From: Tolypothrix tenuis PCC 7101
Lineage (GTDB): Bacteria; Cyanobacteriota; Cyanobacteriia; Cyanobacteriales; Nostocaceae
Length of the DNA stretch: 64,000 bases
NCBI RefSeq assembly: GCF_002368295.1
Contig: NZ_AP018248.1
Coordinates: 3,844,767-3,908,766 of the forward strand
Reading direction: 5' to 3'
Shown: piece after piece, positions 1 through 9,520 of the stretch
How positions within the stretch are numbered: position 1 is the first letter of the stretch
How the letters are laid out: each line of letters begins with the position of its first letter
The notes under the pieces: generated by a model
Told to the model about the DNA's origin: nothing
Database searches by the model: none
Seen by the model: the letters and a program-made list of their open reading frames with translations, nothing else
Position numbers and translations under genes: made by a program

Positions 1-2051
1 TCAACAAATCTATCAGCCAGTTGGGAGATGTGGACTAAGCCATCTTGATGTACGCCGATATCTACAAATGCGCCAAAGTTGGCGACATTGGTGATGATAC
101 CTTCTAATTCCATTCCCTCTTGTAAATCTTTGATTTCTGTAATTCCTTCTTTGAAGGTCGCATATTTAAACTCAGCACGAGGATCTCTACCGGGTTTTTC
201 TAGTTCGCCGAGGATGTCGCGCAGGGTTGGTTCGCCTACAGTATCGGTAACGTATTTTTTCAGGTTAGCCTTTTGCAGTTTAGCGGCGATTTGAGTTACC
301 TGATTTAATGGTACGTTGAGGTCAGATGCGATCGCTTCTACTACAGAGTAACTTTCTGGATGCACGGCTGTATTATCCAAGGGGTTTTCACCGTTGCGAA
401 TCCGCAGGAACCCGGCTGCTTGTTCAAAGGCTTTTGGCCCTAGTTTTGGCACTTTTAACAATTGACGGCGATTTTTAAAGGCTCCGTTCTCGTTGCGATA
501 GGTGACAATATTATTGGCAACGGCTGGGGTAATTCCCGAGACAAAGGTTAAAAGTTCCTTAGAAGCCGTGTTTAAGTCTACACCGACATAGTTAACGCAG
601 CTTTCTACAGTTTCATCTAACTTTTTCTTCAGCAACTTTTGGTCAACATCGTGCTGATATTGTCCTACACCAATGGATTTGGGATCAATTTTCACCAGTT
701 CCGCCAAGGGATCTTGCAAACGCCGACCGATGCTAATAGCACCGCGTACGGTAACATCTAAATCGGGAAATTCTTCTAATGCCACTTTACTAGCAGAATA
801 TATAGATGCACCCGATTCATTGACCATAACTTTAATCGGTTTGCGTTCTAAAGTTTGCAGCACTTGGGAGACAAACTCTTCAGTCTCACGGGAAGCTGTA
901 CCATTCCCAATAGCAATTAATTCAATTTTGTACTTTTCAATCAGATTTTTGATAGTTTGTGCAGCTTTAGTCCGTTGTTCGGCTGCTTGATGGGGAAATA
1001 CGGCTTGATATTCCAAAAATTTGCCTGTTTGGTTAATTACTGCTACTTTACACCCAGTTCTAAACCCAGGATCAATTGCTAAAGTTGGTTTCATCCCCGC
1101 AGGTGCAGATAATAGCAATTCCCGTAAATTCGTTTCAAAGGTTTTAATCGACTCAAAATCAGCGTAGGCTTTCTTTTCGGCTATTACTTCTCCCATTAAA
1201 GAAGTTTTCATTAAGCGATTAAATGCATCTTTAATCATCCCTTGGTAAAAATCACGGATAGCGCGGACTTTGGTTTTAATTTCCTGAGATTCGAGATAGG
1301 AAAGTACCACATCTTCATCAAAGGCGATTTCAAAATTTAATATTCCCTCGGCTTCACCCCGACACAAAGCCAAGATATTATGAGGTGCAATATTTTTCAC
1401 CTTAGCTTGATAGTTGCGGTACATTTCAAATTTCGTTGTTCCCTCCGGATGTTCATTTTTAATCCGCGAAGAAAATACACCCGATTCTAATAAGTAATCC
1501 CGAATATATGCCCTTGATTCGGCTCTTTCGGCAACTTCCTCCGCTAAAATATCAGATGCGCCTTTGAGCGCTTCTTCCGCAGATTTTACGCCTTGAGTTT
1601 CCGAAATATATTTAGCTGCTTCTGTTTCTAAAGAAGCAGACACAGGATTTTTGACATTCAATGATTTAATAAATTCTGCCAGCGGTTCTAAACCTTTCTC
1701 TCTGGCGACAGTAGCGCGGGTGCGTCGCTTTTGTTTATATGGTAAGTATAAATCCTCAAGTTCTGTTTTTTGTAAACTAGAAGTAATCTGCGCTTTTAGT
1801 TCATCAGTGAGTTTACCTTGATTGGCGATCGCATTTAGAATTACCGCTTTTCTTTCTTCTAATTCTGTTAAGTATGTATACCTATCCGATAAATTACGCA
1901 ATTGAACTTCATCCATTTCATCGGTGCGCTCTTTTCGGTAGCGTGCGATAAAAGGGATTGTTGCACCCTCTGCTAAAAGTTCCAGCGCATTTTGCACCTG
2001 ATAAAGTTTAAGGTCTAGTTCAGTTGCCAGTAATTGAGGAATGTTCAGCAT
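1..2051 (-). CDS. tex: Tex-family RNA-binding transcription accessory protein (3' end outside window)
   Basis: The reverse frame is open from an ATG at 2051 to the window edge, giving 683 codons. Translation gives a Tex N-terminal helical domain (about 1-190), a YqgF/RuvC-like domain beginning near residue 325 (LAIDPGFRTG), a helix-hairpin-helix part near 490-555 (GVDLNTASKELLTFVSGI) and the first half of a C-terminal S1 RNA-binding domain from about 650 (GIITNVANFGAFVDIG). This is the standard Tex order; family members are about 720-780 residues, so only the S1 tail is missing. Tex is a conserved cytoplasmic nucleic-acid-binding protein linked to transcription. No partner gene is visible in the window. 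The family call is firm; the physiological role is inferred from homologues. Confidence 0.93.
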   Translation of the reverse strand, partial: MLNIPQLLATELDLKLYQVQNALELLAEGATIPFIARYRKERTDEMDEVQLRNLSDRYTYLTELEERKAVILNAIANQGKLTDELKAQITSSLQKTELEDLYLPYKQKRRTRATVAREKGLEPLAEFIKSLNVKNPVSASLETEAAKYISETQGVKSAEEALKGASDILAEEVAERAESRAYIRDYLLESGVFSSRIKNEHPEGTTKFEMYRNYQAKVKNIAPHNILALCRGEAEGILNFEIAFDEDVVLSYLESQEIKTKVRAIRDFYQGMIKDAFNRLMKTSLMGEVIAEKKAYADFESIKTFETNLRELLLSAPAGMKPTLAIDPGFRTGCKVAVINQTGKFLEYQAVFPHQAAEQRTKAAQTIKNLIEKYKIELIAIGNGTASRETEEFVSQVLQTLERKPIKVMVNESGASIYSASKVALEEFPDLDVTVRGAISIGRRLQDPLAELVKIDPKSIGVGQYQHDVDQKLLKKKLDETVESCVNYVGVDLNTASKELLTFVSGITPAVANNIVTYRNENGAFKNRRQLLKVPKLGPKAFEQAAGFLRIRNGENPLDNTAVHPESYSVVEAIASDLNVPLNQVTQIAAKLQKANLKKYVTDTVGEPTLRDILGELEKPGRDPRAEFKYATFKEGITEIKDLQEGMELEGIITNVANFGAFVDIGVHQDGLVHISQLADRFV

Positions 2052-2218
2052 TGAGTGTCTAAATCAAAAACTTAAATTTTGTAGGTAATTATGCTATATC
2101 GTTCGGCAGATGCCAGCACAATAGCGTTAAGCTAATTTACCAGAAGATTATCAAATATGAATTTTTTACATGATTATTTTACATACTCTGTTGTAAGGTA
2201 ATCCTACAGAGAGGTAAA

Positions 2219-2287
2219 ATGAACCAAATTATCCCAACAGATTTAATCTGTTTATATCAACGTTACACCTTTGATTTCAGAGGTTAG
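2219..2287 (+). CDS. 22-codon upstream ORF with strong ribosome binding site
   Basis: ATG at 2219 follows a strong Shine-Dalgarno (AGAGAGG, about 2209-2215) and encodes MNQIIPTDLICLYQRYTFDF plus two residues, stopping at 2287, five bases before the ATG of the next gene. The position suggests translational coupling or a leader peptide for the small membrane protein at 2293. No family is recognised, and it may be a chance ORF; the ribosome site and spacing are the only support. Confidence 0.35.
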   Translation: MNQIIPTDLICLYQRYTFDFRG

Positions 2288-2292
2288 GAAAA

Positions 2293-2499
2293 ATGGCTTT
2301 GTTTTTTTTGGTTCCACTATGTACCGCTTTGATAACTGGCTATTTTGTTAAACAATCTACTGATGAAATAGCCTACATCGCTGGTGTATTTGGATTCATT
2401 TGTTTTATTTTGAGTTTGGTATTAGCACCTTGGCAAATCCAGCTATTACTGCTGATTGTAGTCCTGCTAGGTACTAACAGGCTCTTATCTAAGCAATGA
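2293..2499 (+). CDS. Small two-helix membrane protein, hypothetical
   Basis: A 68-residue protein made almost entirely of two hydrophobic segments (about 1-19 and 28-62) with a short polar linker containing KQSTDE. It ends in a basic tail (NRLLSKQ). AGGA lies just upstream of the ATG, and an AGAGG at 2279-2283 gives better spacing. I do not recognise the family; it looks like one of the many small cyanobacterial inner-membrane proteins. A short ORF with its own ribosome site ends 5 bp upstream, so the two may be translated together. No function can be assigned. Confidence 0.6.
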   Translation: MALFFLVPLCTALITGYFVKQSTDEIAYIAGVFGFICFILSLVLAPWQIQLLLLIVVLLGTNRLLSKQ

Positions 2500-3210
2500 T
2501 ATGCTTACAGGATGCTATGGAAAAACAACATAGCTAATGAAACAAATTAATACATAAAACCGAAACAAATCTCTACTTAATAAAAGTCGCACAGCCTAGA
2601 AATTAATCTTTATTCCTTTGGGCTTAAAAATGCTGTGTATTGGTTTTGAGTGATTTGTCTTGTGTCCCACTGGTTGCCCTTTTCTTTATTGAGGATGGGG
2701 TTAAATTTTGTGTGGGCACTTTTTTGTTTGCACTTGTTTCCTTAACTGCAAGTGCCACAAATTTATCATACCTAAATATTAGTGTTATGCCAAGCTAGTA
2801 ATTAATAATTCGTAATTTGTAATATTCGCCAAAGCAGAAGCAGCAAGCTGCGTAAAAGGGGCTAAGGAGAGAGATTTTCTCACCCTGATTTGTAAATAAT
2901 CATATAATTGTCTAAGTATAAAAATAGGGAAAGATGCAGCTTGAATTAGATTAAGGGATATTAATAGATAAAATCCTGGTATAAATATCCTAATTAACCC
3001 AAAATTATCCATGATTATCAATAAAAGTAAATTATGAACGGCTGAGAGTGTGGGAATCCAGATGCTGCTAACATCACTTCCTACACCAGAATTCATACAT
3101 CAATATTTCTCTTTCCTTTGTAGGGAAAGAATTGAGTAATAGTCCAATCAGCAATTACCAATCACCAATTACCCATTACCTGCATCGATGAGGCTACTTG
3201 AGGAAAAAAT
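2500..3210. other. Intergenic region upstream of nrrA
   Basis: About 700 bp without a convincing gene. It holds a weak inverted repeat (GGCACTT 2715-2721 / AAGTGCC 2750-2756) and AATTACC-type short repeats at about 3150-3180. A reverse ORF at 2785-3096 ends inside repeat-like sequence and is not called. Confidence 0.5.
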
Positions 3211-3885
3211 ATGACAGCGCACATCCTTTTAGTTGAAGATGAAGTTAAGCTGGCGCGATTTGTTGAATTGGAATTGAATAGTGAAGGATATCAGGTAAGC
3301 GTAGCCAATGATGGTATCCTCGGCTTGACCTTGGCAAGAGACTTGTCGCCGGATTTAGCAATTCTTGATTGGATGCTACCAGGGCTTACGGGTTTAGAAA
3401 TCTGTCGTCGTTTACGCGCCACTGGTAACTCAATGCCGGTGATCTTGTTGACAGCCAAAGACGAAGTTAGCGATCGCGTAGCTGGTTTAGATGCTGGTGC
3501 TGATGATTATGTAGTTAAACCATTTAGCATTGAAGAACTATTAGCGAGAATTCGCGCCCATCTCCGCCGTACCCAAGAAACAGATGAGGATATTTCCCAG
3601 TTTGAGGATTTAAGTTTAAACCGCCGCACTCGTCAAGTCTTTCGCGGTAAACGCGCAATTGAATTAACCGCCAAAGAATTTGACTTGTTAGAGTATCTGA
3701 TGAGTCATCCCCGCCAGGTGTTTACAAGAGACCAAATTCTCGAGAAAGTTTGGGGTTACGATTTTATGGGAGATTCTAATATTATTGAAGTTTATATTCG
3801 CTATTTACGCCTGAAATTAGAAGAAAATAAGGAAAAACGCTTAATTCATACGGTGCGTGGTGTCGGTTACTCATTACGAGAGTAG
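3211..3885 (+). CDS. nrrA: OmpR-family response regulator, NrrA/Rre37 type
   Basis: A 224-residue two-domain regulator. The receiver domain (about 1-118) has the acidic pair E9-D10, phosphoacceptor D53 (ILDWMLPG) and K103 (VVKPFS). The winged-helix DNA-binding domain (about 128-224) ends in the typical HTVRGVGYSLRE. The sequence closely resembles what I recall of Anabaena NrrA and Synechocystis Rre37, nitrogen- and carbon-metabolism regulators under NtcA influence; that subfamily assignment is from memory. The start has a GAGGA site six bases upstream. No histidine kinase is adjacent, so it is an orphan regulator here. RpaA and RpaB were considered and do not match as well. Confidence 0.8.
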   Translation: MTAHILLVEDEVKLARFVELELNSEGYQVSVANDGILGLTLARDLSPDLAILDWMLPGLTGLEICRRLRATGNSMPVILLTAKDEVSDRVAGLDAGADDYVVKPFSIEELLARIRAHLRRTQETDEDISQFEDLSLNRRTRQVFRGKRAIELTAKEFDLLEYLMSHPRQVFTRDQILEKVWGYDFMGDSNIIEVYIRYLRLKLEENKEKRLIHTVRGVGYSLRE

Positions 3886-3924
3886 AGAACAGCTAAATAG
3901 CCGCGATGAGAACTACATAAAGTT

Positions 3925-3972
3925 TTTAAGGAAAAGTTTAAAGGTTTTGTCTTGGTTTACTTTTCCTTTAAA
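3925..3972 (+). terminator. Candidate terminator hairpin after nrrA
   Basis: A 10-bp perfect inverted repeat (AAGGAAAAGT 3928-3937 / ACTTTTCCTT 3959-3968) with a 21-nt loop lies 40 bp past the nrrA stop. There is only a weak T-rich tail, so termination is plausible but not certain. Confidence 0.45.
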
Positions 3973-3986
3973 TTTCTGGTATGGAT

Positions 3987-4127
3987 AATACCATTTTGAA
4001 AAAAGAACGCAACAGATGGGTAGGTAGGGGCAGGGCATCCACAATCTTTTGGCATATCAAATATCTTATTGGTGCCGTGCCTCTACAAAGAATTTATCTG
4101 TCGCAAATATTATTTGAATTGGTATAA
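3987..4127. repeat. MITE-like element, family 2, copy 1
   Basis: About 141 bp with imperfect terminal inverted repeats: left TACCATTTTGAA... and right ...TATTTGAATTGGTATAA. Inner flanks read CAACAGAT / ATCTGTCG. Related copies lie at 28471-28776 and 40140-40276. The core (4034-4080) is the reverse complement of the core of the 40-kb copy. Confidence 0.65.
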
Positions 4128-5046
4128 CAATTGCTGAGGCTGTAATTTGAGTGCGATCGCACTCTTAATTATCAAGCAAATACATAGCTCTATAGCTAGT
4201 TATGTGTTTGCATTACTAAAAACTCTCTTATTTGTAATCAAAACAAAGACAAAGGTACCTTTTATACATCTATTGCCAGGATATAACCCAAATTGTGAAA
4301 TTTTACCCTTGAATGTCTGCATTGCATTTCAGAAATACTTTTGTAGCGGGTTACATTCTCAATAGTCTGCTTCAACGATAAAAGATGAAGTTTGTTAATA
4401 GTCTGTAACATTAAATAGTCGTAGCTAGTATGGCTTGAGAAGTTTGAAACAGCCTTCTGTTAAAGGTTTTCAATCTCAAATTGATATACCAAAGCCTAGA
4501 CTCCATACAACTACTAGTATAAAATGTTTCCGTCATCTACCTTTAGGTTAGATAAAGTGTTCTTGATGTTGAAATGCAATACTTTATACAAAATTCACAG
4601 ATAAATGTATGGTTTTTACAAAGGCTTTACGCCTGTCCGAGTTTTTACTTAAATAATGGAAGGGTATGCAAAAATCAGGTGGGCATCTGCATGTGATTGC
4701 TGAGTAATAACTTCTCAATTTGAGATTTCCCCCACGCTTGACAGCAGGGACAGGAAGACAGGATTTTGGATGATAGATTTTACAGCAAGTCTAAGCAGAA
4801 GCTACCTTTGCTTATAACTTTGCAACACAAGTTTTTTAGTTGAGCTACTTTGGTCTTAGGGAAATACCAACAGAAGCAAGTGGCGTTAAGATTAGGGTCT
4901 TTTACCATTTTTTAAATCTCAATCTTTCAATCCAAAATCTGTCTTGAAAAGGTTGCTAAATTCGGGAAACCCACGCAACTTTTCTGTATATATTTGGGTC
5001 ACAGCATAACAACTCAGCAGATGAATGTTTACCAACTTCAAAAGAG
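4128..5046. other. Long intergenic region before the PEP-CTERM gene
   Basis: About 900 bp with a HIP1 site but no ORF with codon use or a ribosome site that I would accept. The 72-codon ORF at 4147-4365 lacks a ribosome site and looks random. Confidence 0.45.
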
Positions 5047-5069
5047 CCTAATGTATGCAATTCATTAGG
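5047..5069. promoter_or_regulatory. Inverted repeat upstream of the PEP-CTERM gene
   Basis: CCTAATG (5047-5053) and CATTAGG (5063-5069) form a perfect 7-bp inverted repeat 54 bp before the start codon. It is a candidate operator or 5'-UTR hairpin; no regulator is known from the context. Confidence 0.3.
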
Positions 5070-5123
5070 ACATTTTGCAGATGGCAAAAACCTGATGCCA
5101 ATCATTTTTGAATGGAGACTATT

Positions 5124-5771
5124 ATGGCTTTTAAAACAATAGGGCTAGGATTAGCCTTAACTTGCGGCACCTTTGCTGTAGGTAGCACATTAGCACCAGC
5201 ACAAGCAGCTTTTATTAATATCGTCGGAACTTCTAATTTTCTCAATGGAGGTCAAAATTCGCCAGCAACAGATACAATTTCTTTTTCCAATGGCAAAGTT
5301 GAGAGTTTCGGTGGTGCTCTTTTTTCGGGTTTAGCATTAAATTCAAAGGTTAATGTAGCCTCTGTTAACCTCGCTAATCCTACCAATATACAAGTAGATG
5401 GAGCAGAAACTAAAGCAAAGTATACAGGCACTTCCTCAAATCCGTTCCTAACATTTTTGGGTGATCCTGGTCTGACTTTTCAAATCAATAACTCATTTAG
5501 TGTTACCAGAACAAGAGACACAGATTTCAATACTACATCTGCAAAATTTAATTTCTTAGGAGCGTTTTACAAAAATGGTCAATTTCTAAGTAAAGGGATT
5601 GTGACTCCAAATGAAATTACTGGAAAGTCAGGTAGTTTCTCAATGACTATTGAGTCACAAGATGTACCAGAACCTTTCACAATTTTAGGCTCGGTAACAG
5701 CTTTAGGTATGGGAGTTGCGTTGAAGAAGAAGCAAATTCAAAAGCTGAAAAAAGAAAAGGTAACAGCTTAA
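5124..5771 (+). CDS. PEP-CTERM sorting-domain exported protein
   Basis: The second ATG (5124) is chosen because GGAG (5114-5117) sits six bases upstream of it; the first ATG (5112) overlaps that site. The 215-residue product has a signal peptide ending near AQA, a mid-part rich in N, T, S and F, and a C-terminal tract VPEPFTILGSVTALGMGVALKK: PEP motif, short membrane segment and basic tail. Such proteins are exported and processed by an exosortase. The mid-domain is not recognised but resembles the beta-rich cyanobacterial PEP-CTERM proteins. It likely ends up at the cell surface or sheath. No exosortase gene is in the window. Confidence 0.8.
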   Translation: MAFKTIGLGLALTCGTFAVGSTLAPAQAAFINIVGTSNFLNGGQNSPATDTISFSNGKVESFGGALFSGLALNSKVNVASVNLANPTNIQVDGAETKAKYTGTSSNPFLTFLGDPGLTFQINNSFSVTRTRDTDFNTTSAKFNFLGAFYKNGQFLSKGIVTPNEITGKSGSFSMTIESQDVPEPFTILGSVTALGMGVALKKKQIQKLKKEKVTA

Positions 5772-5904
5772 TTACTTAATTTCAAATTCTCTAATAATGA
5801 GTAATTGAAATTCAGAAAATCCCGAAACGCTTGTTATTTACGTGGATTATCATAGTTGCATCTCACCATTGCTCTACCCAAAGAAAGAATGCCACTTCTC
5901 TGTA

Positions 5905-6051
5905 TTTCGTAAATTTGTAGTTTCATTGGAGATACTACTATCTTTGACGAATTTACGAAAGGCTGTAATCAGCAGGTGATTCAAGTACTTGATAGTTACA
6001 GGGTGTATTTTCTTCAAGATTCAATCAAGCCCTGAGACACAAGAAAATACA
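5905..6051. terminator. Two 11-bp inverted repeats between convergent genes
   Basis: TTTCGTAAATT (5905-5915) pairs with AATTTACGAAA (5950-5960), and TGTATTTTCTT (6004-6014) pairs with AAGAAAATACA (6041-6051). Both are perfect and lie between the 3' ends of the PEP-CTERM gene and the ABC permease, so they may act as terminators, one per strand. Loops are long (34 and 26 nt). Confidence 0.45.
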
Positions 6052-6121
6052 TCAAGCCATTTCTAATTATTTACATAAGTTCCTATTTTTCACCAATTAA
6101 TTATCTAACTATATGCAGCAA

Positions 6122-7051
6122 TTAAAGTTTGATATTATCAGTGCTTTCCCGACTAATAATTAATCGCAAAATAGATAAACCCAAAATTATCAAGAATAAC
6201 ACTAGCCCAATTGTGCAAGCATAGCTAATTTCTAAATTAGTGAATGCTTGCTCATATAAATAGTAAACTATGGTTTTTGAGCTATTAAGTGGCCCTCCCT
6301 GGGTCATGATATATACTTCTTCAAATACTTTGGTGGCTGATATCGCAGAAATCACAGCTACCAAAGCTAAATATGGTTTCATTAAAGGTATCGTAATATC
6401 TAAATGTTTGCGAATACCATCAGAACCATCAATAGCTGCGGCTTCGTAGACATCACCCGGGATGGATTGCAACCCAGCTAAGTAAATTACCATGTAATAG
6501 CCTAGGCCTTTCCAAATAGTCACAGCCATTACACTTGCCAAAGAAATTGGGAGAATGCCAAAAAGTTTATTAGGGCTAGTTAACCAAGGAATTCCTTCGG
6601 GAAACATTCCCAAAGCTTTGAAAAATTGATTCAGTAAACCATTTTCTGCATAAAGCCATTTCCATGCTATGCCGGCAACAATCATGGAAATGACTACTGG
6701 TGTATAGTATGCAGCTCGAAACCAATTCATTCCCCTAAGTTTTTGATTAACTAAAATAGCTAACCCCAAAGGCGCAATTACCAGAATAGGCACTACACCG
6801 ACAAGATAGAGAAAGGTATTGGTTAAAGTTTGCCAAAAAACGGTATCTTGCCACAGCTTGAGGAAGTTAGCAATACCTATCCATTGCGGTGGTTGGGAAA
6901 TATCTTCATAACTAGTAAAACTTAAATAAAATGCTTGCAATGCAGGCCAAAAAACGGTTAACCCTAAAATTAGTAATGCGGGTAGCAAAAATAAATAAGG
7001 GGTTAGCCTCTGTTTGATTAACACCCAATCTTTAGATGACAATTGATTCAT
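6122..7051 (-). CDS. ABC sugar transporter permease, MalF/UgpA type
   Basis: A 309-residue membrane protein with about six hydrophobic segments (first at 17-36) and the cytoplasmic EAA loop at 203-222 (EAAAIDGSDGIRKHLDITIP), which contacts the ATPase. This matches the binding-protein-dependent transport system inner-membrane family for carbohydrates. The partner permease, binding protein and ATPase are not adjacent, so the system is split or the gene is an orphan. The substrate cannot be read from the sequence; cyanobacterial relatives include glucosylglycerol and maltose/lactose-type permeases. The ATG agrees with the family N terminus. Confidence 0.85.
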   Translation of the reverse strand: MNQLSSKDWVLIKQRLTPYLFLLPALLILGLTVFWPALQAFYLSFTSYEDISQPPQWIGIANFLKLWQDTVFWQTLTNTFLYLVGVVPILVIAPLGLAILVNQKLRGMNWFRAAYYTPVVISMIVAGIAWKWLYAENGLLNQFFKALGMFPEGIPWLTSPNKLFGILPISLASVMAVTIWKGLGYYMVIYLAGLQSIPGDVYEAAAIDGSDGIRKHLDITIPLMKPYLALVAVISAISATKVFEEVYIMTQGGPLNSSKTIVYYLYEQAFTNLEISYACTIGLVLFLIILGLSILRLIISRESTDNIKL

Positions 7052-7274
7052 AGAAGGATAAGGATGAAGGAGAAATTAAAGGGCGGTTAGAAACTACGTC
7101 TATATAGGTAAAGCTAAGTTGGGTTTCAAATTCCCGAATGGCTAATTAATTGATCTCGCTAACGACGCTAATTCATATTACACGAGTCAGATTTCGGTTC
7201 AGATCAACACTGAGCACTACAGGGGGAAATGTCAGTGGCGCTTGGGAATCCTGATGAACTGTTAAACATTCATA

Positions 7275-7301
7275 ACATTTGTAATACAAATGTAGTATAA
7301 T
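7275..7301 (+). promoter_or_regulatory. Palindrome next to a -10 box, upstream of the EF-G paralogue
   Basis: A 19-bp palindrome (ACATTTGTA / TACAAATGT sharing its central base, 7275-7293) is followed directly by TATAAT (7296-7301). A repressor bound here would cover the -35/spacer region. There are about 73 nt between the -10 box and the preferred ATG at 7375. Confidence 0.45.
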
Positions 7302-7374
7302 GAAAATGTGATTGCTCTAAAGCCTGCTGGGAGTAGGCTGAAACTGTTTATTGCTTGAGCAAAAGGACATTTTT

Positions 7375-9384
7375 ATGATTCCCCGAGAACGCATCCGCAA
7401 TATTGGTATTTCTGCTCATATTGACTCTGGTAAAACTACATTATCAGAGAGAATTCTCTTCTATACAGGCAGAATCCACGCCATTGAGGAGGTGCGGGGA
7501 GGCGGCAAGGGTGCGACGATGGATTTTATGCCAGAGGAAAAATTACATGGCATTACGATTACCTCTGCCGCTACCACCTGTCAATGGCACGATACGCAAA
7601 TCAACTTAATTGATACACCTGGACACGTGGATTTTACGATAGAAGTTGAGCGTGCTTTGCGGGTATTGGATGGGGCGGTAATGGTTCTGTGTGCTGTAGC
7701 GGGCGTACAGTCCCAGTCGATTACCGTCGATCGCCAGATGAAGCGATATCGTGTGCCGCGTATAGCATTTATCAACAAAATGGATCGCATTGGTGCTAAT
7801 CCGTTTCGGGTGGTGCAAGCAATGCGCGATCGCTTGCAGTTAAATCCCTTGTTACTTCAGTATCCTATCGGTAGTGAAGACAAATTTCTGGGGGTTATTG
7901 ACCTCATAGAAATGCAAGCTTCTTACTTTGAAGGTGAAAACGGGGAAGATTGGGTGAAAAAGCCAATTCCTGACGCACTGCTAGCAGAAGCGCAACAAGC
8001 CAGGGAAAAATTGCTTGATGCTTTGTCGCTATTCTCGGAAGCCATGACCGAGATGCTATTAGAAGGTAAAGAAGTTCCTCATGAACTGATTTGGCAAACC
8101 ATTCGCCAAGCTACCTTGAGTTTGCAACTCACACCTGTACTTCTGGGTTCAGCATTCAAAAACAAAGGCGTGCAGAATTTGTTAGATGCGATCGCCCTTT
8201 ACCTCCCATCTCCCATAGATAGGGAAGTCGTCAAAACGGTAGAGTCTGTCAACCTTTACCCCAATCCTGACGATCCCTTAGTGGCCTTGGCATTTAAACT
8301 AACTGTGGAGTCATTTGGACAGTTAACTTATACTCGAATTTATTCGGGAACTTTGAAACAAGGCGATACTGTATACAACTCCCGCACCGGACAACGAGTG
8401 CCAATTGGCCGCTTGGTGAGAATGCACGCTAACAAGCGCGAAGAAGTGAAATCTGCGGAAGCTGGCGATATTATCGCTCTATTGGGCGTAGATTGTGCCT
8501 CTGGCGATACCTTCTGTAGTGGCGAGCCACTGGTATCTTTAGAGAAAATGTTTGTACCAGACCCAGTAATTACACTGGCTGTAACACCCAAAAAACAAGA
8601 AGATAGCGATCGCCTTTCCAAAGCCCTCAACCGCTTCCAAAAAGAAGATCCAACGTTCAAACTCAGCATTGACCCAGAGTCAGGGGCAACTTTGATTTCT
8701 GGCATGGGTGAACTGCACCTAGAAATCTATCTAGAGCGCATTCAACGGGAGTATAACACTGAGGTATATGTTGGTACACCCGCAGTAGCATATCGCGAAA
8801 CCATTGGGCAAAAAGCTCACTTCGATTACCGACTGAAAAAACAAACCGGGGGTTCTGGACAATTCGCCCATGTCACAGGCTGGATTGAACCGACAGATGA
8901 ACCGTTTGTATTTGAAAGCAAGGTAGTTGGCGGGGTAATTCCCAAAGAATTTATTCCCGCTTGCGAGAAAGGTTTCCGCGAAGCCATGCAATCAGGCCGT
9001 TTGGAAGGTTATCCCGTGACAGGGATCAAAGTTGTGCTAGAGGGCGGTTCATTTCACCCCATAGACTCCTCCGAATTGGCATTCCGATCAGCATCCCATC
9101 AAGCCCTGGATGAAGCGATCACTAAAGCCAAGCCCTACATCCTCGAACCAATTATGTTGGTAGAGGTGGAAACACCCAACGAGTATTTAGGTAGAGTCCA
9201 GGGAGATCTCTCCTCCCGTCGAGGCTTGCTATTAGGTTCCGAAACCATGCAAGCATACTCCGTCATTCAGGCGGAAGTACCGCTAGTACGAATGTTTGGT
9301 TATTCTACAGATTTGCGATCGCAAACTGCGGGAATGGCAACTTTCACGATGGAATTTGCTTGTTATAGGCAAGCAAGTACGTAA
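7375..9384 (+). CDS. Elongation factor G paralogue
   Basis: A GTPase of 669 residues from the ATG at 7375, chosen because GGA (7365-7367) is correctly spaced; an in-frame TTG at 7351 is less likely. Domain I has AHIDSGKTT (14-22), DTPGHVDF and NKMD. Domains II-V follow, including [14 protein letters not shown] near the C terminus. The G1 loop reads IDSGK rather than the usual IDAGK of bacterial EF-G, and the switch region reads LHGITITSA instead of RGITITSA. It stands alone, not in an rpsL-rpsG-fusA-tuf operon, so it is probably one of the extra EF-G copies found in cyanobacteria. A role in translocation, recycling or stress translation is inferred, not shown. Confidence 0.85.
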   Translation: MIPRERIRNIGISAHIDSGKTTLSERILFYTGRIHAIEEVRGGGKGATMDFMPEEKLHGITITSAATTCQWHDTQINLIDTPGHVDFTIEVERALRVLDGAVMVLCAVAGVQSQSITVDRQMKRYRVPRIAFINKMDRIGANPFRVVQAMRDRLQLNPLLLQYPIGSEDKFLGVIDLIEMQASYFEGENGEDWVKKPIPDALLAEAQQAREKLLDALSLFSEAMTEMLLEGKEVPHELIWQTIRQATLSLQLTPVLLGSAFKNKGVQNLLDAIALYLPSPIDREVVKTVESVNLYPNPDDPLVALAFKLTVESFGQLTYTRIYSGTLKQGDTVYNSRTGQRVPIGRLVRMHANKREEVKSAEAGDIIALLGVDCASGDTFCSGEPLVSLEKMFVPDPVITLAVTPKKQEDSDRLSKALNRFQKEDPTFKLSIDPESGATLISGMGELHLEIYLERIQREYNTEVYVGTPAVAYRETIGQKAHFDYRLKKQTGGSGQFAHVTGWIEPTDEPFVFESKVVGGVIPKEFIPACEKGFREAMQSGRLEGYPVTGIKVVLEGGSFHPIDSSELAFRSASHQALDEAITKAKPYILEPIMLVEVETPNEYLGRVQGDLSSRRGLLLGSETMQAYSVIQAEVPLVRMFGYSTDLRSQTAGMATFTMEFACYRQAST

Positions 9385-9455
9385 TCACTTTTAACTGTTG
9401 ACTGTTGACTGTTTTACGGGCGGGTTTCATTTACACATCTCATGGTTAAAGGGTA

Positions 9456-9506
9456 AAGGTGAAAGGTTTTTCTTTCTCCCTTTCCCCTTTACCCTTTTCC
9501 CCTTAA
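9456..9506. terminator. Repeat-derived hairpin between convergent genes
   Basis: The GGGTAAAGG... run and the later CCTTTACCC run form an imperfect inverted repeat of G/A-rich and C/T-rich arms between the EF-G and TPR genes. The same type of purine/pyrimidine hairpin recurs at about 31286-31365 and 20075-20117. Confidence 0.4.
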
Positions 9507-9520
9507 CCGACAAGTATTGC

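Noticed and set aside
2785..3096. 103-codon reverse ORF
   Set aside because: Its C terminus is made of ACGAATTA-type repeat, there is no ribosome site, and no family is recognised.
4147..4365. 72-codon forward ORF
   Set aside because: No ribosome site, random-looking composition, lies in a long non-coding spacer.
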